Assembly: GCF_024320865.1 (NCBI RefSeq)
Contig: NZ_JANDBD010000003.1
Coordinates: forward strand, 186,001-250,000
DNA length: 64,000 nt
Source of the DNA: Mycolicibacterium arenosum
GTDB lineage: Bacteria > Actinomycetota > Actinomycetes > Mycobacteriales > Mycobacteriaceae
Reading direction: 5' to 3'
The notes beneath the pieces are model-generated. The model did not search any database and was not told where the DNA came from. It saw nothing but the letters and a program-made list of their open reading frames with translations. Of the stretch, positions 1 to 9,512 are shown piece by piece. Positions within the stretch are counted from its first letter, which is position 1. Every line of letters starts with the position of its first letter. The translations under genes and the position numbers were made by a program.

Positions 1-260
1 CTGGTGCCGTTCTCGCGGTGAGCGTGCAGGTCGCCGAGCGTGGGATCGGAACAGTAGCCGTCGAAGGCCTCCCGGCTGGGCCACTCGACGAGGATCAGTA
101 CCTGCCGCGGCGTGAAGTCACCCTGCACGTTGTCGGCGAACTTGCCGAGCGCGACAACCCGGCCGCCGTAGCGCGCGACCTCGGCCACCGAGCGCTTGGA
201 GTAGGCCAGGTACTCGTCGCGGTCGGCGACGTCGAACAGGTTCAGTGCGTAGACCGTCAT
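1..260 (-). CDS. DUF1330 family protein, truncated by window edge
   Basis: The reading frame begins at ATG 258-260 on the minus strand and runs off the left edge without a stop. The visible ~86 residues start MTVYALNLFDVADRDEYLAY and contain a VVALGKF strand followed by a VLILVEWPSREAF segment. This is the layout of the small DUF1330/ABM-like ferredoxin-fold family (usually ~95-100 aa), whose function is generally unknown. Only ~23 bp separate its start from the stop of udgA upstream, so the two may be cotranscribed. The family call rests on pattern recognition of the short visible part. Confidence 0.7.
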   Translation of the reverse strand, partial: MTVYALNLFDVADRDEYLAYSKRSVAEVARYGGRVVALGKFADNVQGDFTPRQVLILVEWPSREAFDGYCSDPTLGDLHAHRENGT

Positions 261-283
261 GGACCCCAGGCTACGACGACGTA

Positions 284-1624
284 CTACGACGCCTTCGCCT
301 CCGCGAGGTTGCGGCCCAGCGCGTGCACCGTCCAGCCCGCCCGCTGCCAGGTGGCGACGTCGAGGCAGTTGCGGCCGTCCACAACGACTTTCGCGCGCAC
401 GATGTCGGCGAGCTGATGCGGATCGAGGTCGACGAACTCCTGCCACTCGGTCAGCACCAACACCGCGTCCGCGCGGTCGCAGGCCTCGGCGACCGACGTC
501 GAGTAGTTCAGCGTCGGAAACACGCGCTGCGAGTTCTCCATGGCCTTGGGGTCGTACACGTTCACGGTGCCGCCGTTGAGCTGAAGCAGACCGGCGACGT
601 TCAGCGCGGGCGAGTCGCGGACATCGTCGGACTCGGGCTTGAAGGCCGCTCCGAGCACGGCGATGTTGGCGCCGAGCAGCGAGCCGCCGCAGGCCCTGGT
701 GGCCAGTTCGACCATGCGGGTGCGCCTGCGCATGTTGATGCTGTCGACCTCGCGAAGGAACGTCAGGGCGTGGTTCGCGCCGAGTTCTCCCGCTCGGGCC
801 ATGAACGCACGGATGTCCTTCGGTAGGCAGCCGCCGCCGAATCCCAGTCCGGCATTGAGAAATCGGCGACCGATGCGCGGGTCGTAGCCCAGCGCATCGG
901 CGAGCAGCGTGATGTCGGCGTCGACGGCCTCGCACACCTCGGAGATGGCGTTGATGAACGAGATCTTGGTGGCCAGGAACGCGTTCGCCGAGACCTTCAC
1001 CAGTTCCGCGGTCTGCAGGTCGGTGACCAGGAACGGCACCTCGTCGGCGAGCATGTCGGCGTACAGTTCGCGGATCGCCGACTCGGCATGGCGCGAATCA
1101 CGTTGCACGCCAAGCACGATGCGGTCGGGGTGCAGGGTGTCGTGGACGGCGAAACCCTCACGCAGAAACTCCGGGTTCCACGCGATCTCCACGTCGAGGC
1201 CGGCCGGTGTCAGCCCACGGGCGCGTTCGGCGAGGTCCGCGGCGGTGCCGACGGGCACCGTCGACTTGCCGACGATCACCGCGGAACGGCGCAGCCTGGG
1301 CACCAGCGTGTCGATGACGGCGTGCACGTGGCGAAGGTCGGCGCCGTACTCACCCTTCTTCTGCGGGGTGCCGACGCCGAGGAAGTGCACATCGGCGAAC
1401 TCCGCCGCCTCGTCGTAATCGGTGGTGAAGTGCAGTCGGCCCGCTTCGATGTTCTCGCGCAGGATCTTTCGCAGTCCGGGCTCGTAGAACGGGATGTCAC
1501 CCGACGCCAGCTTCGCGATCTTGCCGGGGTCGATGTCGACCCCGACCACCTCGTGGCCCAGCGCCGCCATTCCCGCGGCGTGCGTGGCTCCGAGGTAACC
1601 GGTACCGAATACGGTGCATCGCAT
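284..1624 (-). CDS. udgA: UDP-glucose 6-dehydrogenase
   Basis: 446 aa. It oxidises UDP-glucose to UDP-glucuronate with two NAD+, feeding cell-envelope sugar synthesis. The N-terminus has the Rossmann motif GTGYLGATHA (residues ~7-16). The catalytic Cys lies in NAGLGFGGGCLPKD (~257-270), and the C-terminal UDP-binding domain includes GAAFKPESDDVRDSP. Length is typical. In M. tuberculosis udgA (Rv0322) lies next to dcd (Rv0321). Both genes are in this window but about 9 kb apart, so the neighbourhood has been expanded by the genes between 1713 and 10799. ATG start at 1624. Confidence 0.95.
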   Translation of the reverse strand: MRCTVFGTGYLGATHAAGMAALGHEVVGVDIDPGKIAKLASGDIPFYEPGLRKILRENIEAGRLHFTTDYDEAAEFADVHFLGVGTPQKKGEYGADLRHVHAVIDTLVPRLRRSAVIVGKSTVPVGTAADLAERARGLTPAGLDVEIAWNPEFLREGFAVHDTLHPDRIVLGVQRDSRHAESAIRELYADMLADEVPFLVTDLQTAELVKVSANAFLATKISFINAISEVCEAVDADITLLADALGYDPRIGRRFLNAGLGFGGGCLPKDIRAFMARAGELGANHALTFLREVDSINMRRRTRMVELATRACGGSLLGANIAVLGAAFKPESDDVRDSPALNVAGLLQLNGGTVNVYDPKAMENSQRVFPTLNYSTSVAEACDRADAVLVLTEWQEFVDLDPHQLADIVRAKVVVDGRNCLDVATWQRAGWTVHALGRNLAEAKAS

Positions 1625-1712
1625 ACTGCCTGGATATGCGGCTGCGATGAGCTAACTGCAACGCGACACTGAGCGGCAGACCAACGTTGGGTGACGAGTG
1701 AGCGGTCCGCGC

Positions 1713-3377
1713 CTAGCTGCAGAAGATCAGGAAGCAGTTCTGGCCGCCTCCACCGCCTTGGCCGCCGCCACCGCCGCCGTAGCCACCTTGGCCGCCACCA
1801 CCGCCGCCGTAGCCACCGCGACCGCCGCCGTCACCACGGCCTCCGCTACCACCGTCGTTACCGCTGCCGGGCCACTGCGAACCGGGTGAGCCACCCGATC
1901 CCTGACCCGGCCACTGCGGGTAGTCCGGCCGCGAGGGCGGCGCCTGCGGCGGCGTGTACGGCGGCTGCTGAGGCTGCTGAGTGGGCCACTGCGGGGCCTG
2001 CGGCCAGTCGTCGTCATCGTCGTATCCGCCCGGCGGCCACTGCTGCCACGGCGGCCGCTGGGTCGGCGGCCTCCACTGCGGCTGCTGCCAGATCGGCGGG
2101 AAGAGGACCGGCGGCACGATCGCCGGCGGGTTGTACGCGGGCACGGGCGCCGGGGCGACCGGCAGCGGTGCCGGCGGGGCGGCCGGTACCGGGGCCGGTG
2201 CGGCGGGCGCGGGTGCCGCCGGGGCCTCGACGTACACGTTGCGCGGCGGTGCTTGCGGGGCCGGAGCCTGCTGGACTACGGGCACCGGGGCCTTGATCGT
2301 CTCCGGCGCGGGTGCGGGCGCCGGGGCCGGGGCCGGGGCGGGCGCGGGCGCGGGGACGACTGCCTCGGGGACCGACGGCACCACCTCGGCGGGTGCTGCG
2401 GGGATGAGCGGCGGCACCGCCTGAGGACGCTGGTCGGCGGTCGGCCGGATGCTGACGGCCAGCGAGATGACGAGAGCCACCACGCCTATGACGAAGATGG
2501 ACGTGAGTGCACTACCCACCAGGAGGAACGGCTTGCTGCCCTCGTCCGCGGGCCGATCGGCATCGAAGTCGTACCCGTCGTCGTACGGGTCGTCGACGGG
2601 ACGCAGCATCGTCGCCGCCCCCGCCAGCCCGAGGTAATCGCCGCCTGCGGTGGGGCCGTCGGGATCCTGTGAATACGCCAGTCCAGCGGTGGTGGCGTCG
2701 AGGGCGGGCGCGGTGGCCGCGGCGATCGCGGCGCCGCGCGCCAGTGCCAGCGACGACTCCTCGGGTGCGCTGACGGGCAGGGCGACGAGACCCTGCAGGT
2801 GCTCCTTGACAGCGGCGATGTCGACACCCGAGCCCACGACGAACATGCCCTGCGGCGGCGCGGAGTGAGCCTCGACCGCGGCGGCCATCTCGCCGAGCAC
2901 GGCCATGGCGTCGCTGCTGTGCAAATCGGTGCTGAGCACCTTGACGATCGACCCGTCGTCGCTCTGGACGACCGACAGCGTCGCGGTATCGCGGTCGATG
3001 AAGAGCAGAGCGGTGCTGGTGTAGCCGACGGCACGGCCCGCGGCCTGGGCGAGCGCACCCGCGGCGTGCAATTCGGAGACGAGCATCACGTCACGGATGC
3101 CGTGGGCCGCGAGGCCGTCGCGCAATTGGGCGGCCTCGGCGCGATCACTCCAGGTGACGCCGATGGACTTCAGGACGTGCCCGCCCTCGGCCGCGCTCTC
3201 CTGGGTTCCGAGTACTGCGGCGACCACTTGCTCGGCCACGCCGTTGGTTGCTGAGTCGTCCGACGGCGACACCTCGAAGGTGTCGTGGTCGACGATCGGA
3301 CCGTCGCCCTTTTCACCCTCGACCAGCACCAAGCGGACCGTCTTAGGCGTCAACGACACACCTAGTACGATGTCCAC
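1713..3377 (-). CDS. DUF7159-like membrane protein with Pro-rich and Gly-rich tail
   Basis: I place the start at GTG 3375-3377, because GGAGGGG stands just upstream at good spacing; the open frame continues to 3521 but without a site. This gives 554 aa. The N-terminal ~250 residues (VDIVLGVSLTPKTVRLVLVE...) alternate strands and helices and end in LARGAAIAAA, reminiscent of an actin/Hsp70-like nucleotide-binding fold; that is inference. One transmembrane helix follows (LTSIFVIGVVALVISLAV). After it comes a long Pro/Ala stretch with repeated PA units and a Gly-rich end that finishes in two cysteines. Such DUF7159-type proteins are frequent in mycobacteria and uncharacterised. The low-complexity tail probably lies outside the membrane. 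Confidence 0.75.
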   Translation of the reverse strand: MDIVLGVSLTPKTVRLVLVEGEKGDGPIVDHDTFEVSPSDDSATNGVAEQVVAAVLGTQESAAEGGHVLKSIGVTWSDRAEAAQLRDGLAAHGIRDVMLVSELHAAGALAQAAGRAVGYTSTALLFIDRDTATLSVVQSDDGSIVKVLSTDLHSSDAMAVLGEMAAAVEAHSAPPQGMFVVGSGVDIAAVKEHLQGLVALPVSAPEESSLALARGAAIAAATAPALDATTAGLAYSQDPDGPTAGGDYLGLAGAATMLRPVDDPYDDGYDFDADRPADEGSKPFLLVGSALTSIFVIGVVALVISLAVSIRPTADQRPQAVPPLIPAAPAEVVPSVPEAVVPAPAPAPAPAPAPAPAPETIKAPVPVVQQAPAPQAPPRNVYVEAPAAPAPAAPAPVPAAPPAPLPVAPAPVPAYNPPAIVPPVLFPPIWQQPQWRPPTQRPPWQQWPPGGYDDDDDWPQAPQWPTQQPQQPPYTPPQAPPSRPDYPQWPGQGSGGSPGSQWPGSGNDGGSGGRGDGGGRGGYGGGGGGQGGYGGGGGGQGGGGGQNCFLIFCS

Positions 3378-3554
3378 TGACCCCTCCAATATGTTTGCTA
3401 CGGTTATCCGTCGCCTCCGCGCGATGACCTGTCGCGGTGCGCCGACTAGTTGTTTCATCGACCCGACCTGCACGATCGTTACACCTGCGGCGTTAGCTAT
3501 GCACGTGGCCGGGACGCCCATCCGAGGCTACTCGCGTGGGCGGCCGGCATCGAC

Positions 3555-4871
3555 TCAGTTCTCGTCGGCGGCGTCCGGTCGGGGGCGCGGAGCGTTCAGG
3601 TCCCCGAGGCCCGACGGGCGCCGGTTCGCGAGGTGGCCGTGCACGCCTTCGGCGTATGCGGTCTCGGCGTGCTGGGTGAAGTCGACGCCGGTGGTTTCGT
3701 CCTCCGGACTGAGCCGGAAGCCCATGACCCGGTCGATGAGTTTGGCCAGCAGGTAGGACACGCCGAACGCGTAGACCGCGACGACCGCGGCCCCCAGCGC
3801 CTGCTTACCGAACTGCAGGAAACCGCCGCCGTAGAAGAGGCCCGCCGCGCCGCCGGTCATCACCTCGGTTGCGAGCAGGCCGATCAGCAGCACGCCCACG
3901 ACACCGCCGACGAAGTGCACGCCGACGACGTCGAGCGAGTCGTCGTACCCGACCTTGAACTTCAGGCCGATCGCGAACGAACACACGACGCCCGCTGCCA
4001 GCCCGACGACGACCGCGCCGAGCGTGTTCACCGTGCCGCACGACGGCGTGATGGCGACCAGGCCCGCGACGACACCGGACGCTGCGCCGAACGTCGTGGG
4101 CCGACCGTCGCGGAACTTCTCGACCGCGAGCCAGCCGAGCATCCCGAGGCAACCGGCCACCAGCGTGTTGAGGAAGATCGCCGCGGCCATGCCGTTGGCG
4201 GCGAGCGCCGAGCCGGCGTTGAAGCCGAACCAGCCGAACCACAGCAGGCCGACGCCGAGGAGCACGAAGGGCAGGTTGTGTGGCCGCATGGCGTCCTTGT
4301 TGAACCCGATGCGCGGGCCGAGCACCAGGGCGAGCGCCAAAGCCGACGCACCGGAGACGATCTCGACGACGAGGCCGCCCGCGTAGTCGAGCACGCCGAG
4401 CTTGAACAGCCAGCCCTCGGGGTTCCACACCCAGTGCGCGACCACTGAGTAGACGACGATCGCCCACACCGGCACGAACACCACCCACGCGGAGAAGCGG
4501 GCGCGGTCGGCGATCGCACCGCTGACGAGCGCGGCCGTGATGATCGCGAACGTGAGCTGGAACGTGGCGAAGAGCAGTTCCGGGACCGCGCCGTGCAGGG
4601 TGTCGGGTGCGATGCCCGTCATCCCGAAGTGCGCGAGGTCGCCGATGAGGCCGAATCCGCCGCCGTCACCCGAGAAGGCCAGCGAGTAGCCGGCCAGCAG
4701 CCAGGCCACCGTCACCAGCGGGATCGAGATGAAGCTCATCATGATCATGTTCAGGACGCCGGTGGTGCGCACCATGCCGCCGTAGAAGATGGCCAGACCG
4801 GGGGTCATCAGCAGCACGAGGGCGGTGCTGGCGAGCAGCCAGGCGGTCGCGGCGGGATCGAGTTCCTGCAT
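3555..4871 (-). CDS. amt: Ammonium transporter Amt
   Basis: 438 aa, multi-pass inner-membrane channel for ammonium/ammonia. Recognisable family segments are TPGLAIFYGGMVRTTGVLNM near the N-terminus, GALAHWVWNP-like SVVAHWVWNPEGWLF in the middle and GWFGFNAGSALAANG, followed by GASSGVVAGLVAITP-like and HFVGGVVGVLLIG. Roughly eleven hydrophobic helices can be counted, the usual Amt number. The acidic/hydrophilic C-terminal ~60 residues would be the cytosolic tail that contacts PII proteins. No glnK or glnD follows; the next gene downstream is the DUF7159-like protein, so this Amt lacks the usual amt-glnK context here. Confidence 0.95.
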   Translation of the reverse strand: MQELDPAATAWLLASTALVLLMTPGLAIFYGGMVRTTGVLNMIMMSFISIPLVTVAWLLAGYSLAFSGDGGGFGLIGDLAHFGMTGIAPDTLHGAVPELLFATFQLTFAIITAALVSGAIADRARFSAWVVFVPVWAIVVYSVVAHWVWNPEGWLFKLGVLDYAGGLVVEIVSGASALALALVLGPRIGFNKDAMRPHNLPFVLLGVGLLWFGWFGFNAGSALAANGMAAAIFLNTLVAGCLGMLGWLAVEKFRDGRPTTFGAASGVVAGLVAITPSCGTVNTLGAVVVGLAAGVVCSFAIGLKFKVGYDDSLDVVGVHFVGGVVGVLLIGLLATEVMTGGAAGLFYGGGFLQFGKQALGAAVVAVYAFGVSYLLAKLIDRVMGFRLSPEDETTGVDFTQHAETAYAEGVHGHLANRRPSGLGDLNAPRPRPDAADEN

Positions 4872-4957
4872 TCGAAGGAGAATGTCGGCGCCGCGTTTCA
4901 GCTGAGGGACGAACGTGTTTCCGGCATGTTTCGTGTTTCGCGGCGGTTACCGACTGC

Positions 4958-7759
4958 TCACGGCATGTCGGCGAGCCGGCTGCCGATCGCGGCGCGGTTC
5001 TTGATGCCCAGTTTCCGGTAGACGCGGCCGAGGTTCTGCTCGACGGTCTTGGGGCTGATGAACAGCGTCGCGGCGATGTCGCGGTTGGTCATGCCGGTGG
5101 CCGCGAGCTCCGCGACGCGCTGTTCGGACGCGGTGAGCACGGTACCGTCGCCGCGCTTCCCCTTCACCCTGGCGAGCTCGGCCTCGGCGCGTGCCACCCA
5201 GAGCGCGGCGCCCATCTCCTCGAACACCGATGCTGCAGCGCGCAGGGTCGCGGCCGCGGGATCCCGGAGCCTGCGCCTGCGCTGCAGCTGACCGAGGAGC
5301 AGCAGGGTCCGCGCGCGTTCGAGCGGCATGGGCAGCCGGTCGTGCCAGTCCAGTGCGACCCGCACGGCCTGCTCGGCCTCGACGACGTCGCCGCGCGCGG
5401 CCAGCGACATGGCCCGGCAGCGGCCGGCGACGGCGAGCATCCACGGCCGGTCCACCCGCCGCCCGTTGCGCTCCAGGACGTCGACGATCTGATCGGCCTC
5501 CTCGAGCCGGCCCAACGCGATCAGCGCCTCCGCGGCGTCGGGTAGATACCAGGAGTGCATCAGCTCGGTACCGGGCACGATCTGCAGGCGCTCGAGCAGC
5601 GGTGCGACGGCCGCCACCGCCGCTTCGTGGTTGCCGAGCGACACCTCCACCAGGCACAGCGTCATCCGCGGCCAGTCGGCCATCCGCGTGGCCCCGCACT
5701 CGAGCGCGGACTGCAACGCGGTGTCGGCGTCCGCGCGGGCGGCCTCTTCCAGACCCAGCTGGGCGGCGACCACGCTGCGGACGCTCAACGGGATGATCTC
5801 GACGTGGTCGCCACCCAGCTGTTGCGCCCGCTCAACGGCTTCATCGGCGAAAGTAGCTGCGGCAGTTAGGTTTCCGCGCCACATCTCGACGAGAGCCTGG
5901 TAGCTGGCCACCGCCATCATGCTGCGATCGGCGCCGCGCTCGTCGTAGTGCCCCCGCACGCCGACCAGCTGCTCGGCCGCGTCGTCGAGCCGGCCGGTCC
6001 ACGCCAGCAGCAGTGCGTTGACCGCGCTCGCCTTGAAGGGGAACGCGACGTCGTCCGCGTCGTCCTCGAGCGCGAGCGCGGTGTCGATCGCGGTCCGGTC
6101 GACGCCCTCGCCGTGGATGAACAGGGTGTGCGCCCACATGGCCTGCGCCTGGCTCTTCACCGACGGCGAGACGCCGGGGTCGTCCGCCAATTCGACTGCG
6201 CGGCGCGAGTTCTCCCGCATGACGTCGAAGAGGCCCTTCTCCGAGACCCCCTCGGCCCCCTCCATCCCCTCCGCGAACGATCCCATGCCCTGCGCCCACG
6301 ACAGCGACATCAGGGCTTGCACGACGACGGTCGGCAGGTCGCTGGCCTCCTCGGCGGATCTGGTCAGCAGCTGCGTCGCCTCGGCGTAGCGGTTGTCGAA
6401 AAGGCACATGGCGCCGAGCAGGTTGAAGGCGATGGCGCGCAGCACGCCCGGTCGCAACTCCTCAACGGTGTCCTCGAGCAGGGTGCGGGCGCGCTTCGTG
6501 TCCCCCGCCTGGAAGTGATCGCCCGCGGCGCGCAGGCGGCGCCACGGTTTGTCGCCACCCAGCCCGATCGCCAGCTCCAGCAGTTCGGCCGCCGCGGCCG
6601 GTGCGCCGCGGGTACGGGCGGTGTCCGCGGCGCCGTCGAGAGCGGCCAGCGTGTCCTCGTCGGCGCTGGTGGCGGCCAACGCCAGATGCCGCGCCTTGAG
6701 TTCGGGTTGCGATTCGATGGCGGCGAGCGAGCGGTGCATCGCCCGCCGGGCAAAGGGCGCCGCGTCCCCGTAGATACCGCGCGCCAGCAGCGGGTGCGCG
6801 AACCGCACCTGGTTCCCGTCGATCCAGATGATGCCGTCGGTCTCCACGCCCTCGAGCAACTCCACGACCTCTTCGGGTGTCGAATCATTGGCGCGCGCAA
6901 CGAGATCGACCGTCGGCGCGGCGACGGACGCGACGGTGAGCAACACCTTGCGCACGTCGGCGTCGAGCTTGCCGAGGCGCACCCGCACCAACTCGGCCAG
7001 CGTGCTGGGCAGCCCGGTCTGCGACGCGGAACCCCGGTCGTCCATCGCGCGGGCCAATTCGAGCGCGTAGAACGGGTTGCCGCCGGAGACCTCCGCGATG
7101 CGGACTATCGCGGCCCGCGAGAACGAGCGGTCGAGCTTGCGCAGGATCAGTGCGTGCAGGGCGCCGAGGCTGACGGGGCCCAGTCGCAGGTTCGACACCG
7201 CTTCGAGGCCGCCGAACCTCAGCCACGACGTCGTCGTGCCCTGCAGCGGTTCGCATCGCTCGCTGAAGAGGAACTTGACCGGGCCGGTCAGCCGGCGTGC
7301 GACGAATGCGACGACGGCCTTGCTCGAGGTGTCCAGCCACTGCACGTCGTCGATCGCGAGCAGCACCGGGCGCTCGCTGCTGAGCGCCTCGAGGACCGCC
7401 GCCACGGCCGCGGCGACGACCCGCTGGTCGGTGACGGGACCCTCGGATCCCGCGGTGAGAAGCACCCGGTACACCGCCAGACGCTGCAGGTCGGGCAGGG
7501 CCTCGATGGCGGCGGGGTCGACCTCGGCCAGCAGATCCGCCACCCCGGCGTAGGCCAGCACCGACTCGGCCTCACTCGGACGCGAGGTGGCGACGAGGTG
7601 CCCACGCGCTCGCGCGGCGTCGCACGCCGTGGACCACAGGGTGGTCTTGCCGATGCCCGCCTCGCCCTCGACGACCAGCGCCCGCGGACCGTCCTGCGCA
7701 TCCAGGAAGCCCTCGATGGCCGTGTTGGCCACCGCGTGCGCGATGACGTCGGTGGCCAC
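4958..7759 (-). CDS. LuxR-family transcriptional regulator with N-terminal AAA ATPase
   Basis: 933 aa from GTG 7757-7759, preceded by GGAGGAGG; a longer open frame upstream belongs to the antisense of the oxidoreductase and is not used. Residues ~28-40 carry the P-loop GEAGIGKTTLW, and a Walker B-like LLAIDDVQWLD follows at ~150. The centre is helical and TPR-like. The last ~60 residues form a LuxR/GerE helix-turn-helix (LTASEQRVAELAATGMTNRD, then ISPKTVEQNL). This is the large ATP-binding (MalT/LAL-type) activator architecture. It starts 2 nt after the FAD oxidoreductase stop, so the two are cotranscribed and it may control that operon. The signal is unknown. Confidence 0.9.
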   Translation of the reverse strand: MATDVIAHAVANTAIEGFLDAQDGPRALVVEGEAGIGKTTLWSTACDAARARGHLVATSRPSEAESVLAYAGVADLLAEVDPAAIEALPDLQRLAVYRVLLTAGSEGPVTDQRVVAAAVAAVLEALSSERPVLLAIDDVQWLDTSSKAVVAFVARRLTGPVKFLFSERCEPLQGTTTSWLRFGGLEAVSNLRLGPVSLGALHALILRKLDRSFSRAAIVRIAEVSGGNPFYALELARAMDDRGSASQTGLPSTLAELVRVRLGKLDADVRKVLLTVASVAAPTVDLVARANDSTPEEVVELLEGVETDGIIWIDGNQVRFAHPLLARGIYGDAAPFARRAMHRSLAAIESQPELKARHLALAATSADEDTLAALDGAADTARTRGAPAAAAELLELAIGLGGDKPWRRLRAAGDHFQAGDTKRARTLLEDTVEELRPGVLRAIAFNLLGAMCLFDNRYAEATQLLTRSAEEASDLPTVVVQALMSLSWAQGMGSFAEGMEGAEGVSEKGLFDVMRENSRRAVELADDPGVSPSVKSQAQAMWAHTLFIHGEGVDRTAIDTALALEDDADDVAFPFKASAVNALLLAWTGRLDDAAEQLVGVRGHYDERGADRSMMAVASYQALVEMWRGNLTAAATFADEAVERAQQLGGDHVEIIPLSVRSVVAAQLGLEEAARADADTALQSALECGATRMADWPRMTLCLVEVSLGNHEAAVAAVAPLLERLQIVPGTELMHSWYLPDAAEALIALGRLEEADQIVDVLERNGRRVDRPWMLAVAGRCRAMSLAARGDVVEAEQAVRVALDWHDRLPMPLERARTLLLLGQLQRRRRLRDPAAATLRAAASVFEEMGAALWVARAEAELARVKGKRGDGTVLTASEQRVAELAATGMTNRDIAATLFISPKTVEQNLGRVYRKLGIKNRAAIGSRLADMP

Positions 7760-7761
7760 GC

Positions 7762-9486
7762 CTACCTCCTCCCCAGGATCGCGCTGCCGCCGCGGCGTCG
7801 CAGGGTCGCCAACGCGGCGCGTGCGGCGAGGCCGGTCGGTTCGAGTTCGCCGTCCTCGTTGAGGCGGAACGGTGCGGGTGCGGGCTTGCGCCCGAGTCGC
7901 CACCGAAGTCGATCGAGTTGCCGGAACGGCCAGAACACCCAGGGCTCTTGCAGCGCGTGGACGTCGCAGCGCCGCGCGGTCGATCCCGTCGCCGCGAGGA
8001 TGCCGTTGACCGCCCGCCTGGCCGCTTCGTTCGCACCCTCCATCGTCGCGAGATCGGTGTTGGTGCGGACGAAGTCGGCCGCCAGGAACAGGTTCGGGAT
8101 CGCGGTGGTGGCGTCCGGTCGGTGCGCCCACGACCCCTTGGTGTTGACCAGCAGCGGCTCGGCGTTGGTGGCCTGACCGGGATTCGGGAACTCGATCGCG
8201 GGATCGAGGAACCACGTGACCACGTTGGACTCCCGCAGCGACCCGTCGTCGATGTGGGCGACCAGCTGGGCCCAGACCTCCTGCCGGATCTCCTCCTTCG
8301 AGCACGCCGACGCGGCCTTGCCGGTCACCGGTCCGGGTTTGGTCCAATCCGAAACATCAACGGAGAGAACCCCTTCGACACGTCCGTCGCCGCGCTGTTC
8401 GAGGTCGACGTCCGGCCAGAACTGTTTCTGCGAGATCGCCGTCAGCGCCCACTCGGAGTCGATGAAGATGGCGTGGCCGTGTTCGAGCGGGACGTCCTCG
8501 TCGAGGTAGAACATGACACCGGTCATCCACTCCTTCTTGAGCTCGCTGATCAGCGCCAGGCGGGGCTCCGCGGCGCGCATCGCCGGTGAGATGAGCAGTT
8601 CGAAGCGCTCGGCGGGTAGTGCGGCGATGTAGTGGTCGGCCTCGATGGACTCGTCGCCGTCGGGCGTCGTGATCGTCACCGAGGTGATTCGCTCGCCGTC
8701 GCAGAGGATTCCGGACACCCCGCTGTGCGGACGAAGCGTCACCCCGCGGCGTTCCAGCAGCGCGAGCCACGGGTCGATCCACACCTCGCTCGTCGGTCCG
8801 TCGAGCACGTTGTCCAGCCGGCCGTCGATCTGCAGCATGTCGTAGAGAAGCTGGCAGAGCACGGTGGAACCGGTGCGGGCGGACATCTGGTCGGCCTTCG
8901 CGGCGACGAGCGTGCGCGTCATCCCGGTGGCGAGGAACTTCTGATATGCCGCGGACTTGCGCGTCGCCTCGACGAAGTCCCACCAGCTGGTCGCCTCGAA
9001 TTCGTGGAGGCGTCGCTCGTCGCACGACGTCATGGCCGTGAGGATCTTCTCGACGAACACGGCGAACTCCGTGACGGGCACGCCCGCAGTGAGAACAAGT
9101 TCGCGAATACTGCGCAAGCCGGTGATCATCTGCGTCAGCGACGTGGGAAACCCTGCGGGCGCGATCAACTCGTTGCGGCCGCCGGCCTGCGCCATGAGCA
9201 TCTCGGTGCACTTGGTGAGGTTGTCGTACACCGAGCCGCCGTCGTACGGGATGCGCTTCATGGTGTCGGTGACGTGCCGATAGAAGCCGGGGAAGAAGCG
9301 GAACCCGTGCTCGGCGGGGAGGTCCTGCCGCCCGTCGGTGCCCGACCCCGGCACCGGCATGGATCGCGCCTTGCCGCCGAACTCGCCGCGCGCCTCGTAC
9401 ACGGTCACGTCGAAACCGCGCTCCGACAACTCGTGCGCGGCGCTCAGACCGCCGACGCCCCCACCCAGGATCGCCACCCTCGTCAC
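7762..9486 (-). CDS. FAD-dependent amine-oxidase/phytoene-dehydrogenase-like oxidoreductase
   Basis: 574 aa. The N-terminus shows a dinucleotide-binding fingerprint (ILGGGVGGLSAAHELSERG, residues ~6-24) followed by YEARGEFGGKARS, the second FAD motif of the amine oxidase/phytoene desaturase/hydroxysqualene dehydroxylase superfamily. HGFRFFPGFYRHVTDTM resembles carotenoid- and squalene-type enzymes. The C-terminal FAD segment NLFLAADFVRTNTDLATMEG is intact. The substrate cannot be named; no isoprenoid genes are adjacent. A LuxR-type ATPase regulator begins 2 nt downstream, a likely cotranscribed regulator. ATG start at 9486. Confidence 0.85.
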   Translation of the reverse strand: MTRVAILGGGVGGLSAAHELSERGFDVTVYEARGEFGGKARSMPVPGSGTDGRQDLPAEHGFRFFPGFYRHVTDTMKRIPYDGGSVYDNLTKCTEMLMAQAGGRNELIAPAGFPTSLTQMITGLRSIRELVLTAGVPVTEFAVFVEKILTAMTSCDERRLHEFEATSWWDFVEATRKSAAYQKFLATGMTRTLVAAKADQMSARTGSTVLCQLLYDMLQIDGRLDNVLDGPTSEVWIDPWLALLERRGVTLRPHSGVSGILCDGERITSVTITTPDGDESIEADHYIAALPAERFELLISPAMRAAEPRLALISELKKEWMTGVMFYLDEDVPLEHGHAIFIDSEWALTAISQKQFWPDVDLEQRGDGRVEGVLSVDVSDWTKPGPVTGKAASACSKEEIRQEVWAQLVAHIDDGSLRESNVVTWFLDPAIEFPNPGQATNAEPLLVNTKGSWAHRPDATTAIPNLFLAADFVRTNTDLATMEGANEAARRAVNGILAATGSTARRCDVHALQEPWVFWPFRQLDRLRWRLGRKPAPAPFRLNEDGELEPTGLAARAALATLRRRGGSAILGRR

Positions 9487-9512
9487 GGCGTGACTTTATC
9501 GGGGATTCGGGC

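Noticed and set aside
1713..2400. Possible PE_PGRS-like or tandem-repeat protein on the plus strand
   Set aside because: Gly-rich plus-strand frames are the reverse complement of the Pro-rich and Gly-rich tail of the DUF7159-like protein, which has a ribosome site and a coherent N-terminal domain.
5948..8176. 742-codon plus-strand open frame
   Set aside because: It is antisense to the LuxR-type ATPase and FAD oxidoreductase genes, which have intact motifs and starts. The frame has no recognisable domain and arises from high G+C codon bias.
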